Source of the DNA: an uncultured Atopobium sp.
GTDB lineage: Bacteria; Actinomycetota; Coriobacteriia; Coriobacteriales; Atopobiaceae
Assembly: GCA_938028565.1 (NCBI GenBank)
Contig: CALIZS010000023.1
Span: 1 to 62,659, forward strand
Direction: 5' to 3'
DNA length: 62,659 nucleotides
The notes under the pieces are model-generated. The model did not search any database. It saw only the letters and a list, made by a program, of their open reading frames with translations, and had not been told where the DNA came from. Made by a program: the position numbers and the translations under genes. Shown piece by piece: positions 53,096-62,536 of this stretch. Each line of letters begins with the position of its first letter. Within the stretch, counting starts at the first letter, position 1.

Positions 53096-55609
53096 TTACT
53101 TTTTTGCTGCCTTGGTGGATTTGGTGCTCTTAGTACTCTTACGAGCACCTCTACGCGGGGCAGTTTTCTTTTCTTTACCAGGGCAATCGTAGTTTGGACA
53201 CAGCTTCCAAGGACCACGCTGGGTAGTAACAACCACCATAGGAGCACCGCAGTCTGGACAGACTTCATCGGTCTTCTCGAGTTTTCCACGGGCTGGTAGA
53301 GGATAGCTGGTCTCGCACTCCTCGTAATTGGTGCAGCGGATAAAACGCTTACCCGTGCGCTCGGACTTGTGCGCTACCAGGTCACCATGCTTACCATTGG
53401 CCTTACAGGTTGGACACTCGCCCACAATAAGGTCCGGCTCTGCGTTTGTAGGACAAGCAGGATTAATGCAAGTCTCATACGCACGCTGTCTAAACGGCTG
53501 AACCTTTACGCGAGGAGCACCGCACTCTGGGCAGACACCAGCCTCTCCCTCAAGCGGCTCAACGCGTCCCTGAGGCAGTGGATAGGTAACATCGCAGTCT
53601 GGCCAACCCATGCAGCCAACAAAGCTTCCACGAGTCTTCAGAGAGCTCTTAGCAACCAAGTCTTTGCCGCACTTAGGGCAGGTTCCCACCTTTGCGTCAG
53701 CAGTAACTGCATCAGCAATGGCCTCAGACAGATCTTCTTTGTGATCAATGAGCGTATCAATCATGCCTGCAAGCAGGGCTCTTGAGTGTGTAACAACGCC
53801 GTCACGCGTATCTTTACCCTCGGCAACACTTGTCATATCGGACTCAAGCTCTGCCGTCATATCAGGCGAGGTAATGTGTGGTGCAAACTGCGAGAGCGCA
53901 TCAACAATTGCCATACCAAGCTGACTAGGCTCAACAGGATCATTCTTGAGGTATTTACGCTGGTAGAGCGTATCAATAATGGAGGCACGCGTAGACTTTG
54001 TGCCCAGACCGCGCTTCTCCATCTCTTGAATAAGCTTGCCCTGGCTATAGCGAGCAGGTGGCTCTGTCTGCTTAGCGTCAAGCGACAAAGACTGAATGGA
54101 GACAATCTCTCCCTCGCCGACATCAGGAATCTGATCGTCTTTCTTAAGGCCAAAGGGATAAATCTCTCTAAAGCCTGGCTCAGCCAAGACCGTTCCATTT
54201 GCAACAAAAGGCTGACCTGCAACATCAAGCGTAATCTTGGTGCCACTCATAGTAGCTGGACCCATAAGGGTTGCAAGGAACCTTCGAGCAATCAGGTTAT
54301 AGAGCTTCCAAGCTGCAGGCTGCAAAGCATCTGGATTTGCAGCTGCTGTTGGATAAATTGGTGGGTGGTCAGTAGACTCCTGCTTACCACGAGTGGCATG
54401 AAGCTTTGGCTGACCCAAAAGCTTTTTGCAGGTAGGAGCATACTGAGGAACTGCAGATAATGTACGGACACAGTCCTTCAAGTCAAGAGAACTTGGGTAG
54501 ACCGTGTTATCAACACGCGGGTATGAAATCAAGCCGTCCATGTACAGAGACTCTGCCAAACGCATAGTTCTAGCTGGCGAGATACCCTCTGCAGCTGCAG
54601 CTGCCTGGAGTGACGTGGTGTTAAACGGAGCTGGTGGCTGCAGCTTTCTGCTACGAGATTCAATCTGGACAACCGTTGCCTGCGTCTGATCTTTAACAAC
54701 GGCGTAAGCTGCGTCTGCTTCCACTTGATCCCAGAACCTTGCGGTCTGGTGAACCATCTTAAAGGTTGCTTCCGCATCATCTTCTGGAGCAGCAACACCA
54801 GAAATAACCCAATAATCTTCTGGCTTAAATGCCAGACGCTCGCGCTCGCGCTCAACGACAAGTGCCAGCGTAGGAGTCTGAACACGCCCAGCAGAACGCG
54901 TATTACCCAGACCGCCAAAGCGTGCGGTGGTCAGGTAACGGGTCAGTACCGCACCCCAAATGAGGTCGATATACTGCCTGGACTCACCTGCTGCAGCCAA
55001 GTTGTAATCAAGGTCCACCAGGTTATTGAAAGCGGTCTCAATCTCTGTCTTAGTAAAGGCAGAGTAGCGAGCACGAAATACCGCCAGATGAGGATTAACC
55101 GAGAGGACCTGTGCCAATGCATCAGAGCCAATAAGCTCACCCTCGCGGTCAAAGTCTGTACCGATAATGACAGACTCTGCCTTCTTTGCAAGATTCTTGA
55201 GGGCGCGAATAATCTCTTTTTCTGCAGGTTGTTTATCTACAGGAGCCCAAATCAAATAGGGCAAGCTGGGGATTTTCCAGCCCTTAAGATCAACGCCGTC
55301 AGCCATAAAAGGCTTGCGCTTAACCTTATAAGGAGGGCGCTCCAGGCCATCTGGAACATCTGCAGGAAGGTGCTCCCCTTCTGCAGTTTCTCCGTACCAG
55401 CCCTCTTCTTTATCAAACTTAAGGGCTAAAGGAAAGTCTGGCTGCAGAATATGACCGCGAAGACCAATAGCAACATGGTCTTCTCCGCCACGTCTAAAAC
55501 GATAAACAGGAGTGTTGTATACCTTGTCTGTCTCAGGCTTACCCGATTCAGACAAAAGGCGAGCAATCTGCTGCGCTGCGTCGTTTTTCTCGGTAACAAC
55601 TAAAATCAA
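53096..55609 (-). CDS. topA: DNA topoisomerase I (archaeal-type TopA)
   Basis: This type IA topoisomerase of 837 residues relaxes negative supercoils. The toprim region is ILVVTEKNDAAQQI and IGTDFDREGELIGSDAL (about 149-165). The catalytic Tyr lies in LISYPRVDNTVYP, where bacterial TopA has a Met-Arg-Thr-Asp pattern; this and the N-terminus resemble the archaeal TopA family. Four Cys4 zinc ribbons follow (CPKCGKDL, CPECGAPR, CPTCKANG, CPDCGAPM) and a Lys/Ser-rich tail (about 815-837). It begins with TTG at 55609. Confidence 0.93.
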   Translation of the reverse strand: MILVVTEKNDAAQQIARLLSESGKPETDKVYNTPVYRFRRGGEDHVAIGLRGHILQPDFPLALKFDKEEGWYGETAEGEHLPADVPDGLERPPYKVKRKPFMADGVDLKGWKIPSLPYLIWAPVDKQPAEKEIIRALKNLAKKAESVIIGTDFDREGELIGSDALAQVLSVNPHLAVFRARYSAFTKTEIETAFNNLVDLDYNLAAAGESRQYIDLIWGAVLTRYLTTARFGGLGNTRSAGRVQTPTLALVVERERERLAFKPEDYWVISGVAAPEDDAEATFKMVHQTARFWDQVEADAAYAVVKDQTQATVVQIESRSRKLQPPAPFNTTSLQAAAAAEGISPARTMRLAESLYMDGLISYPRVDNTVYPSSLDLKDCVRTLSAVPQYAPTCKKLLGQPKLHATRGKQESTDHPPIYPTAAANPDALQPAAWKLYNLIARRFLATLMGPATMSGTKITLDVAGQPFVANGTVLAEPGFREIYPFGLKKDDQIPDVGEGEIVSIQSLSLDAKQTEPPARYSQGKLIQEMEKRGLGTKSTRASIIDTLYQRKYLKNDPVEPSQLGMAIVDALSQFAPHITSPDMTAELESDMTSVAEGKDTRDGVVTHSRALLAGMIDTLIDHKEDLSEAIADAVTADAKVGTCPKCGKDLVAKSSLKTRGSFVGCMGWPDCDVTYPLPQGRVEPLEGEAGVCPECGAPRVKVQPFRQRAYETCINPACPTNAEPDLIVGECPTCKANGKHGDLVAHKSERTGKRFIRCTNYEECETSYPLPARGKLEKTDEVCPDCGAPMVVVTTQRGPWKLCPNYDCPGKEKKTAPRRGARKSTKSTKSTKAAKK

Positions 55610-55642
55610 AGAACAACACTCTCCAAAGTAAAGGCGAAATTA

Positions 55643-56431
55643 CTAGATTTTGTCCAGCTCGTGCTGCTCGTAGTCCTCGCGACTCCACTTAAGAGCGGCC
55701 TTGCCATCGCGGGCAATGATGACGTAACGAGCAACAGCCAGAGCAACTTCGTACAGCAGAATAAGAGCCGCAAACATCAAAACCATAGTGACTGGAGATG
55801 CGTCAGGAGTAACTACTGCAGAAAGAATCATCAGACCAACATAGACGTAGCGCCACTGCTCACGCATGTCCTTGTAAGGAACAAGGTGAAGAATGGCCAG
55901 GTAGAAAATAACTAGTGGAAGCTGGAACGCAAGACCAAAACCAATCTCGAACATCATAATAATATTGAGATAATCGCTTGCCTCGTTAATGGTTCCTGCA
56001 AACTCCTGCGACTGACCAATCATCCAACCAATTGCAGTGTTCAAAATAATAAAGTAGCAGAACAGCATACCCAAGAAGAACAAGGTAATCATGGCTGCCA
56101 CGGTAGGAACAACCCACTTGCGCTCTTTAGCGTTAAGCGCAGGCAAGAAGAAAGCCATAATCTCCCAGATGATAATAGGTGTGCAGATAATCACCGAGAA
56201 GAAGAAAGCTACCTTAAACCTGATACTAAAGCCGCCAAGGACCGAGATAACCGTAAGCTTACCATCGGTTAAAAACTCCCTGATAGGGTCAATCAAAATC
56301 TCAATTAATGCAGGTGTTGCAAAATAAATAATGATTGCGGTAACAAAAAGCGATACCACCACAATGGTCACGCGGCGACGGAGTTCTCCCAGGTGATCAA
56401 AAAGTGGCATACGAGCTGGAGTAATAGGCAT
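55643..56431 (-). CDS. tatC: Sec-independent protein translocase TatC
   Basis: The 262-residue multi-spanning protein is the twin-arginine signal receptor. FDHLGELRRRV near the N-terminus is the conserved cytoplasmic motif; further signatures are IIIWEIMAFFLPALNAKERKW, FEIGFGLAFQLPLVIF and MILSAVVTPDASPVTM. Six helices are visible. It follows tatA by 18 bases. Two proteins in the same window, the coiled-coil hydrolase and the zinc-binding lipoprotein, carry RR signals that could use it. Confidence 0.96.
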   Translation of the reverse strand: MPITPARMPLFDHLGELRRRVTIVVVSLFVTAIIIYFATPALIEILIDPIREFLTDGKLTVISVLGGFSIRFKVAFFFSVIICTPIIIWEIMAFFLPALNAKERKWVVPTVAAMITLFFLGMLFCYFIILNTAIGWMIGQSQEFAGTINEASDYLNIIMMFEIGFGLAFQLPLVIFYLAILHLVPYKDMREQWRYVYVGLMILSAVVTPDASPVTMVLMFAALILLYEVALAVARYVIIARDGKAALKWSREDYEQHELDKI

Positions 56432-56449
56432 TACACACGAAAGCTGGAC

Positions 56450-57037
56450 TTATGCGTCCTGGCTTTCTCCCTCCTCTCCAGCAACTTCTTCTTTCTTGTC
56501 TTCTGCCATAGAGCGAGAAGAACGTGCAGATCCAAGGTTATAGAGATCTTTTGCAGATGGAGCTGCAGCAGGAGTTTCTTCTGCAGCCTTAGGTGCTACG
56601 TACTCAGTTACCTCTGTAGAATCATCGGAGAAAGCAACAGAAGACGTAGCTTGTGGTGCAGCTGCAGGAGCTTCTTCAGCAGAAGCGACCTCTGGCTGCT
56701 CAGCAGCCTCAGCGGCAGCCTTCTCAGCTGCCTCGCGCTCCTCCTTGAGGCGAGCACGACGCTCAGCAAAGGTCTCCTGATGGTCAGTATCCTCGCGGTC
56801 AGCATCAGATGCAGCATTTTTGAGCTGCTCGGAGCGCTTGGGCTTCTCGTGAAGTGCATCCGCTGCAGGGTCAAGTATGTCTGCACGGACAACTTTATTA
56901 AAGCCTTCTTGCGCGTTCTGGAACTGTCTAAGAGCACGGCCGAGCGTGCGACCCATACCAGGTAATTTATCAGGACCAAATACTAAAAATGCAAAGAGCA
57001 AAATTAGTACGAGCTCTGTTTCTCCAATGCCAAACAC
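56450..57037 (-). CDS. tatA: Twin-arginine translocase TatA/TatB-family protein
   Basis: The 195-residue protein begins MFGIGETELVLILLFAFLVFGPDKLPGMGR, the single TatA-type helix plus FGPDKLP hinge and an amphipathic helix (GRTLGRALRQFQNAQEGF). A long acidic, Ala/Glu-rich cytoplasmic tail follows (about 70-195), far longer than E. coli TatA (89 residues). GTG at 57037 is preferred because it aligns with the family start and has AGAAAGG before it; the frame is open 24 codons upstream through a hairpin. No separate tatB is seen. Confidence 0.9.
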   Translation of the reverse strand: MFGIGETELVLILLFAFLVFGPDKLPGMGRTLGRALRQFQNAQEGFNKVVRADILDPAADALHEKPKRSEQLKNAASDADREDTDHQETFAERRARLKEEREAAEKAAAEAAEQPEVASAEEAPAAAPQATSSVAFSDDSTEVTEYVAPKAAEETPAAAPSAKDLYNLGSARSSRSMAEDKKEEVAGEEGESQDA

Positions 57038-57066
57038 AAGCAATACCTTTCTGGAACAAACATAAA

Positions 57067-57098
57067 CAAGCTCTTTGAACCGTTTCTCAAAGAGCTTG
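57067..57098 (-). terminator. Hairpin between the STAS gene and tatA
   Basis: Twelve-base arms CAAGCTCTTTGA and TCAAAGAGCTTG lie 14 bases past the STAS stop and about 30 bases before the tatA start; T-rich DNA follows on the minus strand. It may end or attenuate the upstream transcript. Confidence 0.6.
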
Positions 57099-57111
57099 CA
57101 AGTTACCAAAC

Positions 57112-57423
57112 CTACTTGCGAACGTTAAGATCTTTATCGACCCCAAGAAGCGAAAAGACACGCTCCACGTTTTTCTGAGGATTTGCAACAACAAGCACAG
57201 AACCACTCTCTTGTGCTCGATGTGCGGCACCCACTAAAACGCCAATGCCCGTCGAATCAATATAAGCTACCTCAGCAAAATCAGCTTCAACTTCTTTTGC
57301 TCCATCGGCGAGCGCGGTATCCAAAGCATCACGAAGCTCAGAGGCGTTTGATACGTCTACCTCGCCCTCAATGCGAATAATGGCCTTTTCATCTGTAATT
57401 TCAGAGCTTATATCTAGTGCCAT
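57112..57423 (-). CDS. STAS-domain anti-sigma factor antagonist
   Basis: The 103-residue protein is a single STAS domain like SpoIIAA/RsbV: IIRIEGEVDVSNASELRDALD at the start and VAYIDSTGIGVLVGAAHRA with the phosphorylatable Ser (about 57). Such proteins free sigma factors by binding serine-kinase anti-sigma factors. No RsbW-type kinase or sigma gene is within the window, so it is an orphan here. It follows the TPR gene by nine bases. Confidence 0.92.
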   Translation of the reverse strand: MALDISSEITDEKAIIRIEGEVDVSNASELRDALDTALADGAKEVEADFAEVAYIDSTGIGVLVGAAHRAQESGSVLVVANPQKNVERVFSLLGVDKDLNVRK

Positions 57424-57432
57424 AACTCCTCC

Positions 57433-58209
57433 TTACTTAGTATTATTTGAAGAGGTAGAGGTGTTTCCGTTTAATGCATCAAGAACTTTCTGTGCATTAT
57501 CCCTCACACCGGCACTATTATCGGAATCTTTTTCAATTGCCTTCTGCAGTGCCTCTTTTGCAAGATCTACTTGATCAGTAACACGATACATCATTCCCAA
57601 ATTAAGCCAACCGTTAGCATAGTCTGGAGAGCGATCTGTTACTGCCTTAAGCGCCTCAACGGCACCCGTTTGGTCTCCTGCATAGAACTGCGCAATAGCC
57701 CTATCAACACGAACCTCATCAGAATCATTTGAAGCAAGATATGTATCGTACTCGGCAATTGCCTTGTTAATCAGCTGTAAAGACTGCTTCTGAACAGAGT
57801 CATCTTGAGAGGAGCTCTTAAGCGCCATTCCCCAGCCTAGATACGTACGAGCCAAATCAAGATGTGCTGGTAGATTATCTGGATTGGACTGAATAGCAGA
57901 CTCTTTTTCTTCTGCCTGTTTTTGATAGACCTGGTTAATGGCCTCAGGAGAATTCTGATGAGTCTGATTCTGCTTTTGAGAGTTAGAGAAAATGCTGGCC
58001 AGGGAAAACAACATCATAGAAATAGCAATAAAGAGCGAGAATACTCCAATAGCAATCTTCATGCTTGTAGAAGGACCTGGTTTTTTAGGAGCCTCATCGG
58101 GCTTGCGGTCCTTTGCCTTCTTTTTTGCGGTCTGGTTTGCCATAGCAACCAGCTCTTTTTCTGCCTTCTGTTCTGGTGTAAGTTCTGGCTTTGAAGTATT
58201 AGTTGGCAT
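57433..58209 (-). CDS. TPR-repeat membrane protein
   Basis: The 258-residue product has a Lys/Pro-rich cytoplasmic N-terminus (1-48), one transmembrane helix (about 51-72) and an external region with about three TPR-like repeats: LPAHLDLARTYLGWG, SDEVRVDRAIAQFYAGDQTGAVEALKAV, YANGWLNLGMMYRVTDQVDLAKEALQKAI. It is likely a scaffold at the membrane; no catalytic motif is seen. It precedes the STAS gene with a nine-base gap, so they may work together. Confidence 0.8.
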   Translation of the reverse strand: MPTNTSKPELTPEQKAEKELVAMANQTAKKKAKDRKPDEAPKKPGPSTSMKIAIGVFSLFIAISMMLFSLASIFSNSQKQNQTHQNSPEAINQVYQKQAEEKESAIQSNPDNLPAHLDLARTYLGWGMALKSSSQDDSVQKQSLQLINKAIAEYDTYLASNDSDEVRVDRAIAQFYAGDQTGAVEALKAVTDRSPDYANGWLNLGMMYRVTDQVDLAKEALQKAIEKDSDNSAGVRDNAQKVLDALNGNTSTSSNNTK

Positions 58210-58297
58210 TCAACATCCAATCGCTTTTTCTAAACATAGCTTATCAAGATACGGCAGAATGGGCTTACTTTCAAAGTAAATACCAAAGTTACACAAG

Positions 58298-59689
58298 CTA
58301 TCCCCAGACGCTCTGACCACGATCAACTTTTGCTAGTCGAGCACTTACCTGTTTAACAGCAACAATAAAGACATCAAGCGCCGCGTCAAGCTCTTCCAAC
58401 GTTGGGTAACTTGGAGCAATTCTGATATTAGTATCAAAGGGGTCCTTGCCACTTGGCCACGTTGCACCTGCAGGTGTCATAGTAACGCCAAGCTCATGTG
58501 CGCGAGAAACAATTGCGCGCGCAGAGCCAACAGGACCATCAAACGAGACAAAATAGCCGCCCTTTGGATGAGACCAGGTTGCAACAGCTAAATCGCCCAG
58601 TCCTTCCTGCAACTTGCGTTCCACCAGATCAAAACGTGGTCGGAGCAGCTCAGCATGCTTTTGCATATGAGCTTTAATGCCGTGCGTATCTTTGAGGAAA
58701 CGTACATGCGCCAACTGAGAGATCTTCTCGGGAGAAACACGAGCAACCTTGAAAGCGCTCTGAATCTCTTTAATGTCCGCAGGGCTTGCGGCAACCCATG
58801 CCATGCCTGAGCTTGGGAAGGTTACCTTTGCCGTTGAGGCAAAAGCAATCACCAGGTTCTTTTGAGCATCGTCTACAGCAACCTCTGCAAGTGCATCAAA
58901 GATATTCAAGAGCTGAGGAGCCTCAGATTCTGGTACAAAGGCGTGAATTGCGTAGGCGTTATCCCAGAAGATTCTAAAGTCAGGAGCAGCGGGTTTGAGG
59001 TTTGCAAACGCACGAACAACCTCGTCTGAATAGGTGATACCGGTGGGATTAGCAAAACGCGGTACGCACCAAATTCCCTTAACAGAGCTGTCGTTCTCAA
59101 CAAGCTCCTTGACCACGTCCATATTTGGACCGTCTTCAGTCATAGGTACGGCAACGTTTTCAAGTCCGTAATGCTGTGTAATAGCAAAATGGCGGTCATA
59201 GCCTGGAGCAGGGCACAAAAACTTGAGTGTAGTGCCCTGAGCTTTTGTAGCCGCCATCTGCTCTGCCCAAGAAGGCTGACCAGCAAGACCGTGGGTTACG
59301 GCGTGAGAAATAATGTCATGCATAAGATTAAGGCTAGAAGAGCCATTTACAATGACCTGATCAGCAGGTACACCTGTGAGCTCTGCAGCGAAGGTTCGCG
59401 CAGAAGGAAGACCCCATGGGTCTCCGTAGTTGTCTGCAAAAGAGCCGCTGTCAGTCAGGTCAGAAGTAGAGTTCAGCTCATCAAGCATAGGCTTAGACAA
59501 CGCCGTCTGTGCAGGGCTTGGCTTTCCGCGAGCCATATCAAGTTTGAGGTTTTTCTCGCCAAGTGCACGAGCTTCTTGTCCAATAAGCTCAAGAGCCTGG
59601 TTAAGCTCATCATCGCTCATCTTTTGATAAGCGTTTTGCTCAGAGGTTGACTTTGGCTGGAACAGCTCGCGAGAAACTAGCTCAAACAT
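58298..59689 (-). CDS. Aspartate aminotransferase (subgroup Ic, Rv3722c/MocR-like type)
   Basis: The 463-residue PLP enzyme has KLDMARGKPSPAQTAL, FADNYGDPWGLPSAR, VNGSSSLNLMHDI, RFANPTGITYSDEVVRAF, FWDNAYAIHAF and the PLP-Lys segment AFASTAKVTFPSSG. This matches actinobacterial aspartate aminotransferases such as Rv3722c rather than AspC. It links aspartate/oxaloacetate with glutamate/2-oxoglutarate. ATG at 59689 follows AAGGGGAG; a long open extension upstream is rejected for lack of similarity. It is monocistronic, divergent from a small gene. Confidence 0.88.
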   Translation of the reverse strand: MFELVSRELFQPKSTSEQNAYQKMSDDELNQALELIGQEARALGEKNLKLDMARGKPSPAQTALSKPMLDELNSTSDLTDSGSFADNYGDPWGLPSARTFAAELTGVPADQVIVNGSSSLNLMHDIISHAVTHGLAGQPSWAEQMAATKAQGTTLKFLCPAPGYDRHFAITQHYGLENVAVPMTEDGPNMDVVKELVENDSSVKGIWCVPRFANPTGITYSDEVVRAFANLKPAAPDFRIFWDNAYAIHAFVPESEAPQLLNIFDALAEVAVDDAQKNLVIAFASTAKVTFPSSGMAWVAASPADIKEIQSAFKVARVSPEKISQLAHVRFLKDTHGIKAHMQKHAELLRPRFDLVERKLQEGLGDLAVATWSHPKGGYFVSFDGPVGSARAIVSRAHELGVTMTPAGATWPSGKDPFDTNIRIAPSYPTLEELDAALDVFIVAVKQVSARLAKVDRGQSVWG

Positions 59690-59761
59690 GACACTCCCCT
59701 TTTCGGTCTCTGCGTGATACAAAGTATAGGTGATTTGAAAATCGACGCGACAAGGAGAATC

Positions 59762-60031
59762 ATGGCAAATTCTGCACAGCCTGGCATGCGCTCGGAGGCA
59801 TATGGCGAGCTCCAGCACCTTGTTGACAATCTTTATAAGCGCAAACCTTCGGGCACAGTCACTAAGGTTGACGTGCTGATTCAAGCTGAAGTAGACGATC
59901 TTGAAGAAGATTTGCAAGAAGTTATTGAGTTGATTCCCTCTGGCACATATGTCCGCGCTCGCCTCTGCGATCAGATTAACTCAATTGTTACGGCGCACGG
60001 TTGGGGCTTTACCTACGGCACGGTTGAATAG
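59762..60031 (+). CDS. Small conserved-looking hypothetical protein
   Basis: I do not recognise this 89-residue protein. A strong AAGGAGA precedes the ATG, the codon usage matches its neighbours, and it lies between divergent promoters, so it is likely real. The composition is mixed alpha/beta with an acidic central stretch (VDDLEEDLQEVIELIPSG) and a C-terminus ending in WGFTYGTVE. No membrane segment or known motif. The fold hints at a small winged or swapped-hairpin domain, but I cannot assign a function. Confidence 0.7.
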   Translation: MANSAQPGMRSEAYGELQHLVDNLYKRKPSGTVTKVDVLIQAEVDDLEEDLQEVIELIPSGTYVRARLCDQINSIVTAHGWGFTYGTVE

Positions 60032-60055
60032 AAAGATCCGTACGTCTCATTAGGT

Positions 60056-61432
60056 TCATTCTTGTACGGCGTCTTCCCTTAAGCCGCTCTGCCTTTGGTG
60101 CTTATAGAACTCTGCGATGTGTACAAAGAGTAGGCCCAAGATTGCAGAAGCAAACGATGCGGCGAGAACAGCTACCTTAGCTGCAAGAATCTCCCCTGCG
60201 TCTGGAAATGCAAGGTTAGAAATAAGAATTGACATAGTAAAGCCTAGGCCGCCCATAAGACCAACGGCTGTAATCTGAATCCAGTCAACTTTTGCAGGAA
60301 GCTTGCAGATTTTAACCTTTACCAACAGGAATGTCACAAGAATAATTCCCAATGGCTTTCCAAGAACGGCGCCAAAGAATACGCCGTGAGCAATGTTGCT
60401 GCTAAGAAGCGCACCAAAATCAGCACCTACCAGCGTAATCTGCGCATTAACAAACGCAAAGATGGGCAGAACAACAAAGTTCACAAAGACAGAAATATAG
60501 TGCTCAACGCGCTGAAGTGGTGGAGTTACGTGGTGCATGACCTGCTCGATTGAGTTGGCACCATGTGTAAAGTCATGCTGACCTAAAACGTGATGCTCAT
60601 CATCGTAGTGATCATCGAGCTCACGAGCACGCCTAGAAAGCCAACTACCCAGCTTGCTCAGACGAACATCAGAGTGAGATGGTAAGAAGAAGGCAAGGAG
60701 AACACCCGCAAGAGTAGCATGAATTCCTGAGTGATACATGCAAACCCAGAGCACCAAACCAACAAGCAAATACGGACCAGAAGAGTAAATCTTCAGGCGA
60801 TTCATTCCCCACAAAATGACAAGTACTCCAAGAGAAGCTGCTAACCAGGCAATATCTGGCGTATGGCCATAGAAAAGTGCAATGACCACAATTGCCAGGA
60901 TATCGTCAGCGATAGCAAGTGTTTGGAAGAAGACCTTTGTTTGCGGACTAATTCTGTTGCCCAACAGCGACATAACGCCAAGTGCAAAGGCAATATCAGT
61001 TGCAATTGGGGTTGCCCAGCCATGTGGAGCAGTACTTGCATTAAAAGCTAGGTAAATAAGGGCAGGAACTGCAACGCCACCAACAGCCGCAAGCATAGGA
61101 AGCATTGCCTGTCTTGGCTTTCTGAGCTGACCAACAGTTACCTCATATTTGAGCTCAATACCTACAAGCAAGAAAAAGATAGCCATAAGGAAGTCATTAA
61201 CAAAGACTTCCAAAGCCATATGTGCATGAATCATTCCAAGCGAGAAACCCAATTCAACTTCAAGGATTTCTCGAACCACCTCATGAGCAGGAGAGTTGGC
61301 AACTACAAGTGCAATAAGCGCTGCAAGCACCATGACTGCTGCCGCAATGGTGCTGTTAGAAGTGATTTTCTTTAGAGATGAGCGCTGCTCAATTCTTCTA
61401 ACTACAACGGGCTCTCTATAAATGCTAGACAT
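60056..61432 (-). CDS. nhaA: Na+/H+ antiporter NhaA
   Basis: The 458-residue antiporter expels sodium in exchange for protons. The ion-binding Asp pair is in AIADDILAI, with TPIATDIAFALGVMSLLG, FFLLVGIELKYE and GMIHAHM. A cytoplasmic loop before the last helix group holds an acidic, His-rich stretch (DDHYDDEHHVLGQHDFTHG, about 285-305), longer than in E. coli. ATG at 61432 is chosen over an open extension of 47 codons with no signature. It is divergent from degV. Confidence 0.93.
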   Translation of the reverse strand: MSSIYREPVVVRRIEQRSSLKKITSNSTIAAAVMVLAALIALVVANSPAHEVVREILEVELGFSLGMIHAHMALEVFVNDFLMAIFFLLVGIELKYEVTVGQLRKPRQAMLPMLAAVGGVAVPALIYLAFNASTAPHGWATPIATDIAFALGVMSLLGNRISPQTKVFFQTLAIADDILAIVVIALFYGHTPDIAWLAASLGVLVILWGMNRLKIYSSGPYLLVGLVLWVCMYHSGIHATLAGVLLAFFLPSHSDVRLSKLGSWLSRRARELDDHYDDEHHVLGQHDFTHGANSIEQVMHHVTPPLQRVEHYISVFVNFVVLPIFAFVNAQITLVGADFGALLSSNIAHGVFFGAVLGKPLGIILVTFLLVKVKICKLPAKVDWIQITAVGLMGGLGFTMSILISNLAFPDAGEILAAKVAVLAASFASAILGLLFVHIAEFYKHQRQSGLREDAVQE

Positions 61433-61639
61433 TATCTGCCGTTCTCTCTTAGTGCCTAAATGGTAGTAAACGTTGTGCTTTGTAGGATTTTCTCGAGTTA
61501 TATGTCTAGTGTACCGTCTACCTACCGTTGAGGGCAACTTGTCATATCTCAAGAAAACGGGGTATATCTCCATGTAAAATGTGGGTAATAGAAAGTCAAC
61601 GTTTAGCTACTTGTAGCACGTATATATTTGGAGCGAATA

Positions 61640-62497
61640 ATGGACACCAAGCGAATTGCCATCATCACAGACTCAGGAACTAATGTCCCACCTGATTTTG
61701 TTGCTGAACACAATATTCGTATCACCCCACTTCGCATTAACTATTCTGATGGCTCTTCCTACGAGTCTGGCATTACCATCACACCAGCAGAGCTTGTTGC
61801 TCGCTTTGAAGAAGAGGTTCCAAAGACTTCGCTTCCTTCTCCTGAGGGCATTAAGGCTGCCTTTGATGACGCAAAAGCCGCAGGGTACGAGGGTGCTGTT
61901 TACGTTGCTATCTCTTCCGGGCTTTCCGCTACCTGCGATACTGCTCGCATGATTGCAGAATCTATTACAGACTTCCCTATTTATGTTGTTGATACCAAAA
62001 ATATTGGTATTGCTTCTGGCCTTATTGTCATTGAGGCTCAACGTCTTATTGATCAGGGTCTTTCTCTTGACGAGATTGGCGCCAAACTTGATCAGGCTTC
62101 TCTGAACACACGTGTATACTTCTCTGTTCCAAGCCTTGAGTACCTGCGCAAAGGTGGCCGCATTTCTGAGGCAATTTATCGTATTGGCTCTATGCTTAAC
62201 ATCAAACCCGTTCTTACCTGTGACGAAAATGGTAAATACACCATTGCAAAGAAGACTCGCGGTTGGCAGAAATCTCTTGCGGGAGAGATTGCGCTTGGAT
62301 CAGCTTTTGCTCAGCAATTTGACCACGTTCATGTGGGAATTTGCTGTTCAGCACCTAATATCATTTACTCCGAAATGGAGGCCATGATTAAAGAGGCAAT
62401 CCCTAATGTCACCGACTTTAGGTATGTCGAGGCCGGCTCAGATCTTGTTGTCCATACCGGACCAGGCCTTGTTGGCTTTGGCATTCTTGGCTACTAA
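61640..62497 (+). CDS. DegV-family fatty-acid-binding protein
   Basis: The 285-residue protein has IAIITDSGTNVPPDF, PLRINYSDGSSYESG, TSLPSPEGIKAAF and FSVPSLEYLRKGGRIS, all DegV signatures. DegV proteins bind fatty acids and, as FakB, present them to the FakA kinase; no FakA is in the window. GGAG eight bases before the ATG at 61640 fixes the start. The hairpin repeat at 62537 lies about 40 bases after the stop and probably helps end the transcript. Confidence 0.92.
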   Translation: MDTKRIAIITDSGTNVPPDFVAEHNIRITPLRINYSDGSSYESGITITPAELVARFEEEVPKTSLPSPEGIKAAFDDAKAAGYEGAVYVAISSGLSATCDTARMIAESITDFPIYVVDTKNIGIASGLIVIEAQRLIDQGLSLDEIGAKLDQASLNTRVYFSVPSLEYLRKGGRISEAIYRIGSMLNIKPVLTCDENGKYTIAKKTRGWQKSLAGEIALGSAFAQQFDHVHVGICCSAPNIIYSEMEAMIKEAIPNVTDFRYVEAGSDLVVHTGPGLVGFGILGY

Positions 62498-62536
62498 CCA
62501 GTACTTCACCCAACTAAAAACAGCCGTCTACTCAGT

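Noticed and set aside
59690..59917. N-terminal extension of the aspartate aminotransferase
   Set aside because: It would run across the small plus-strand gene's start and shows no similarity; a strong ribosome-binding site marks ATG 59689.
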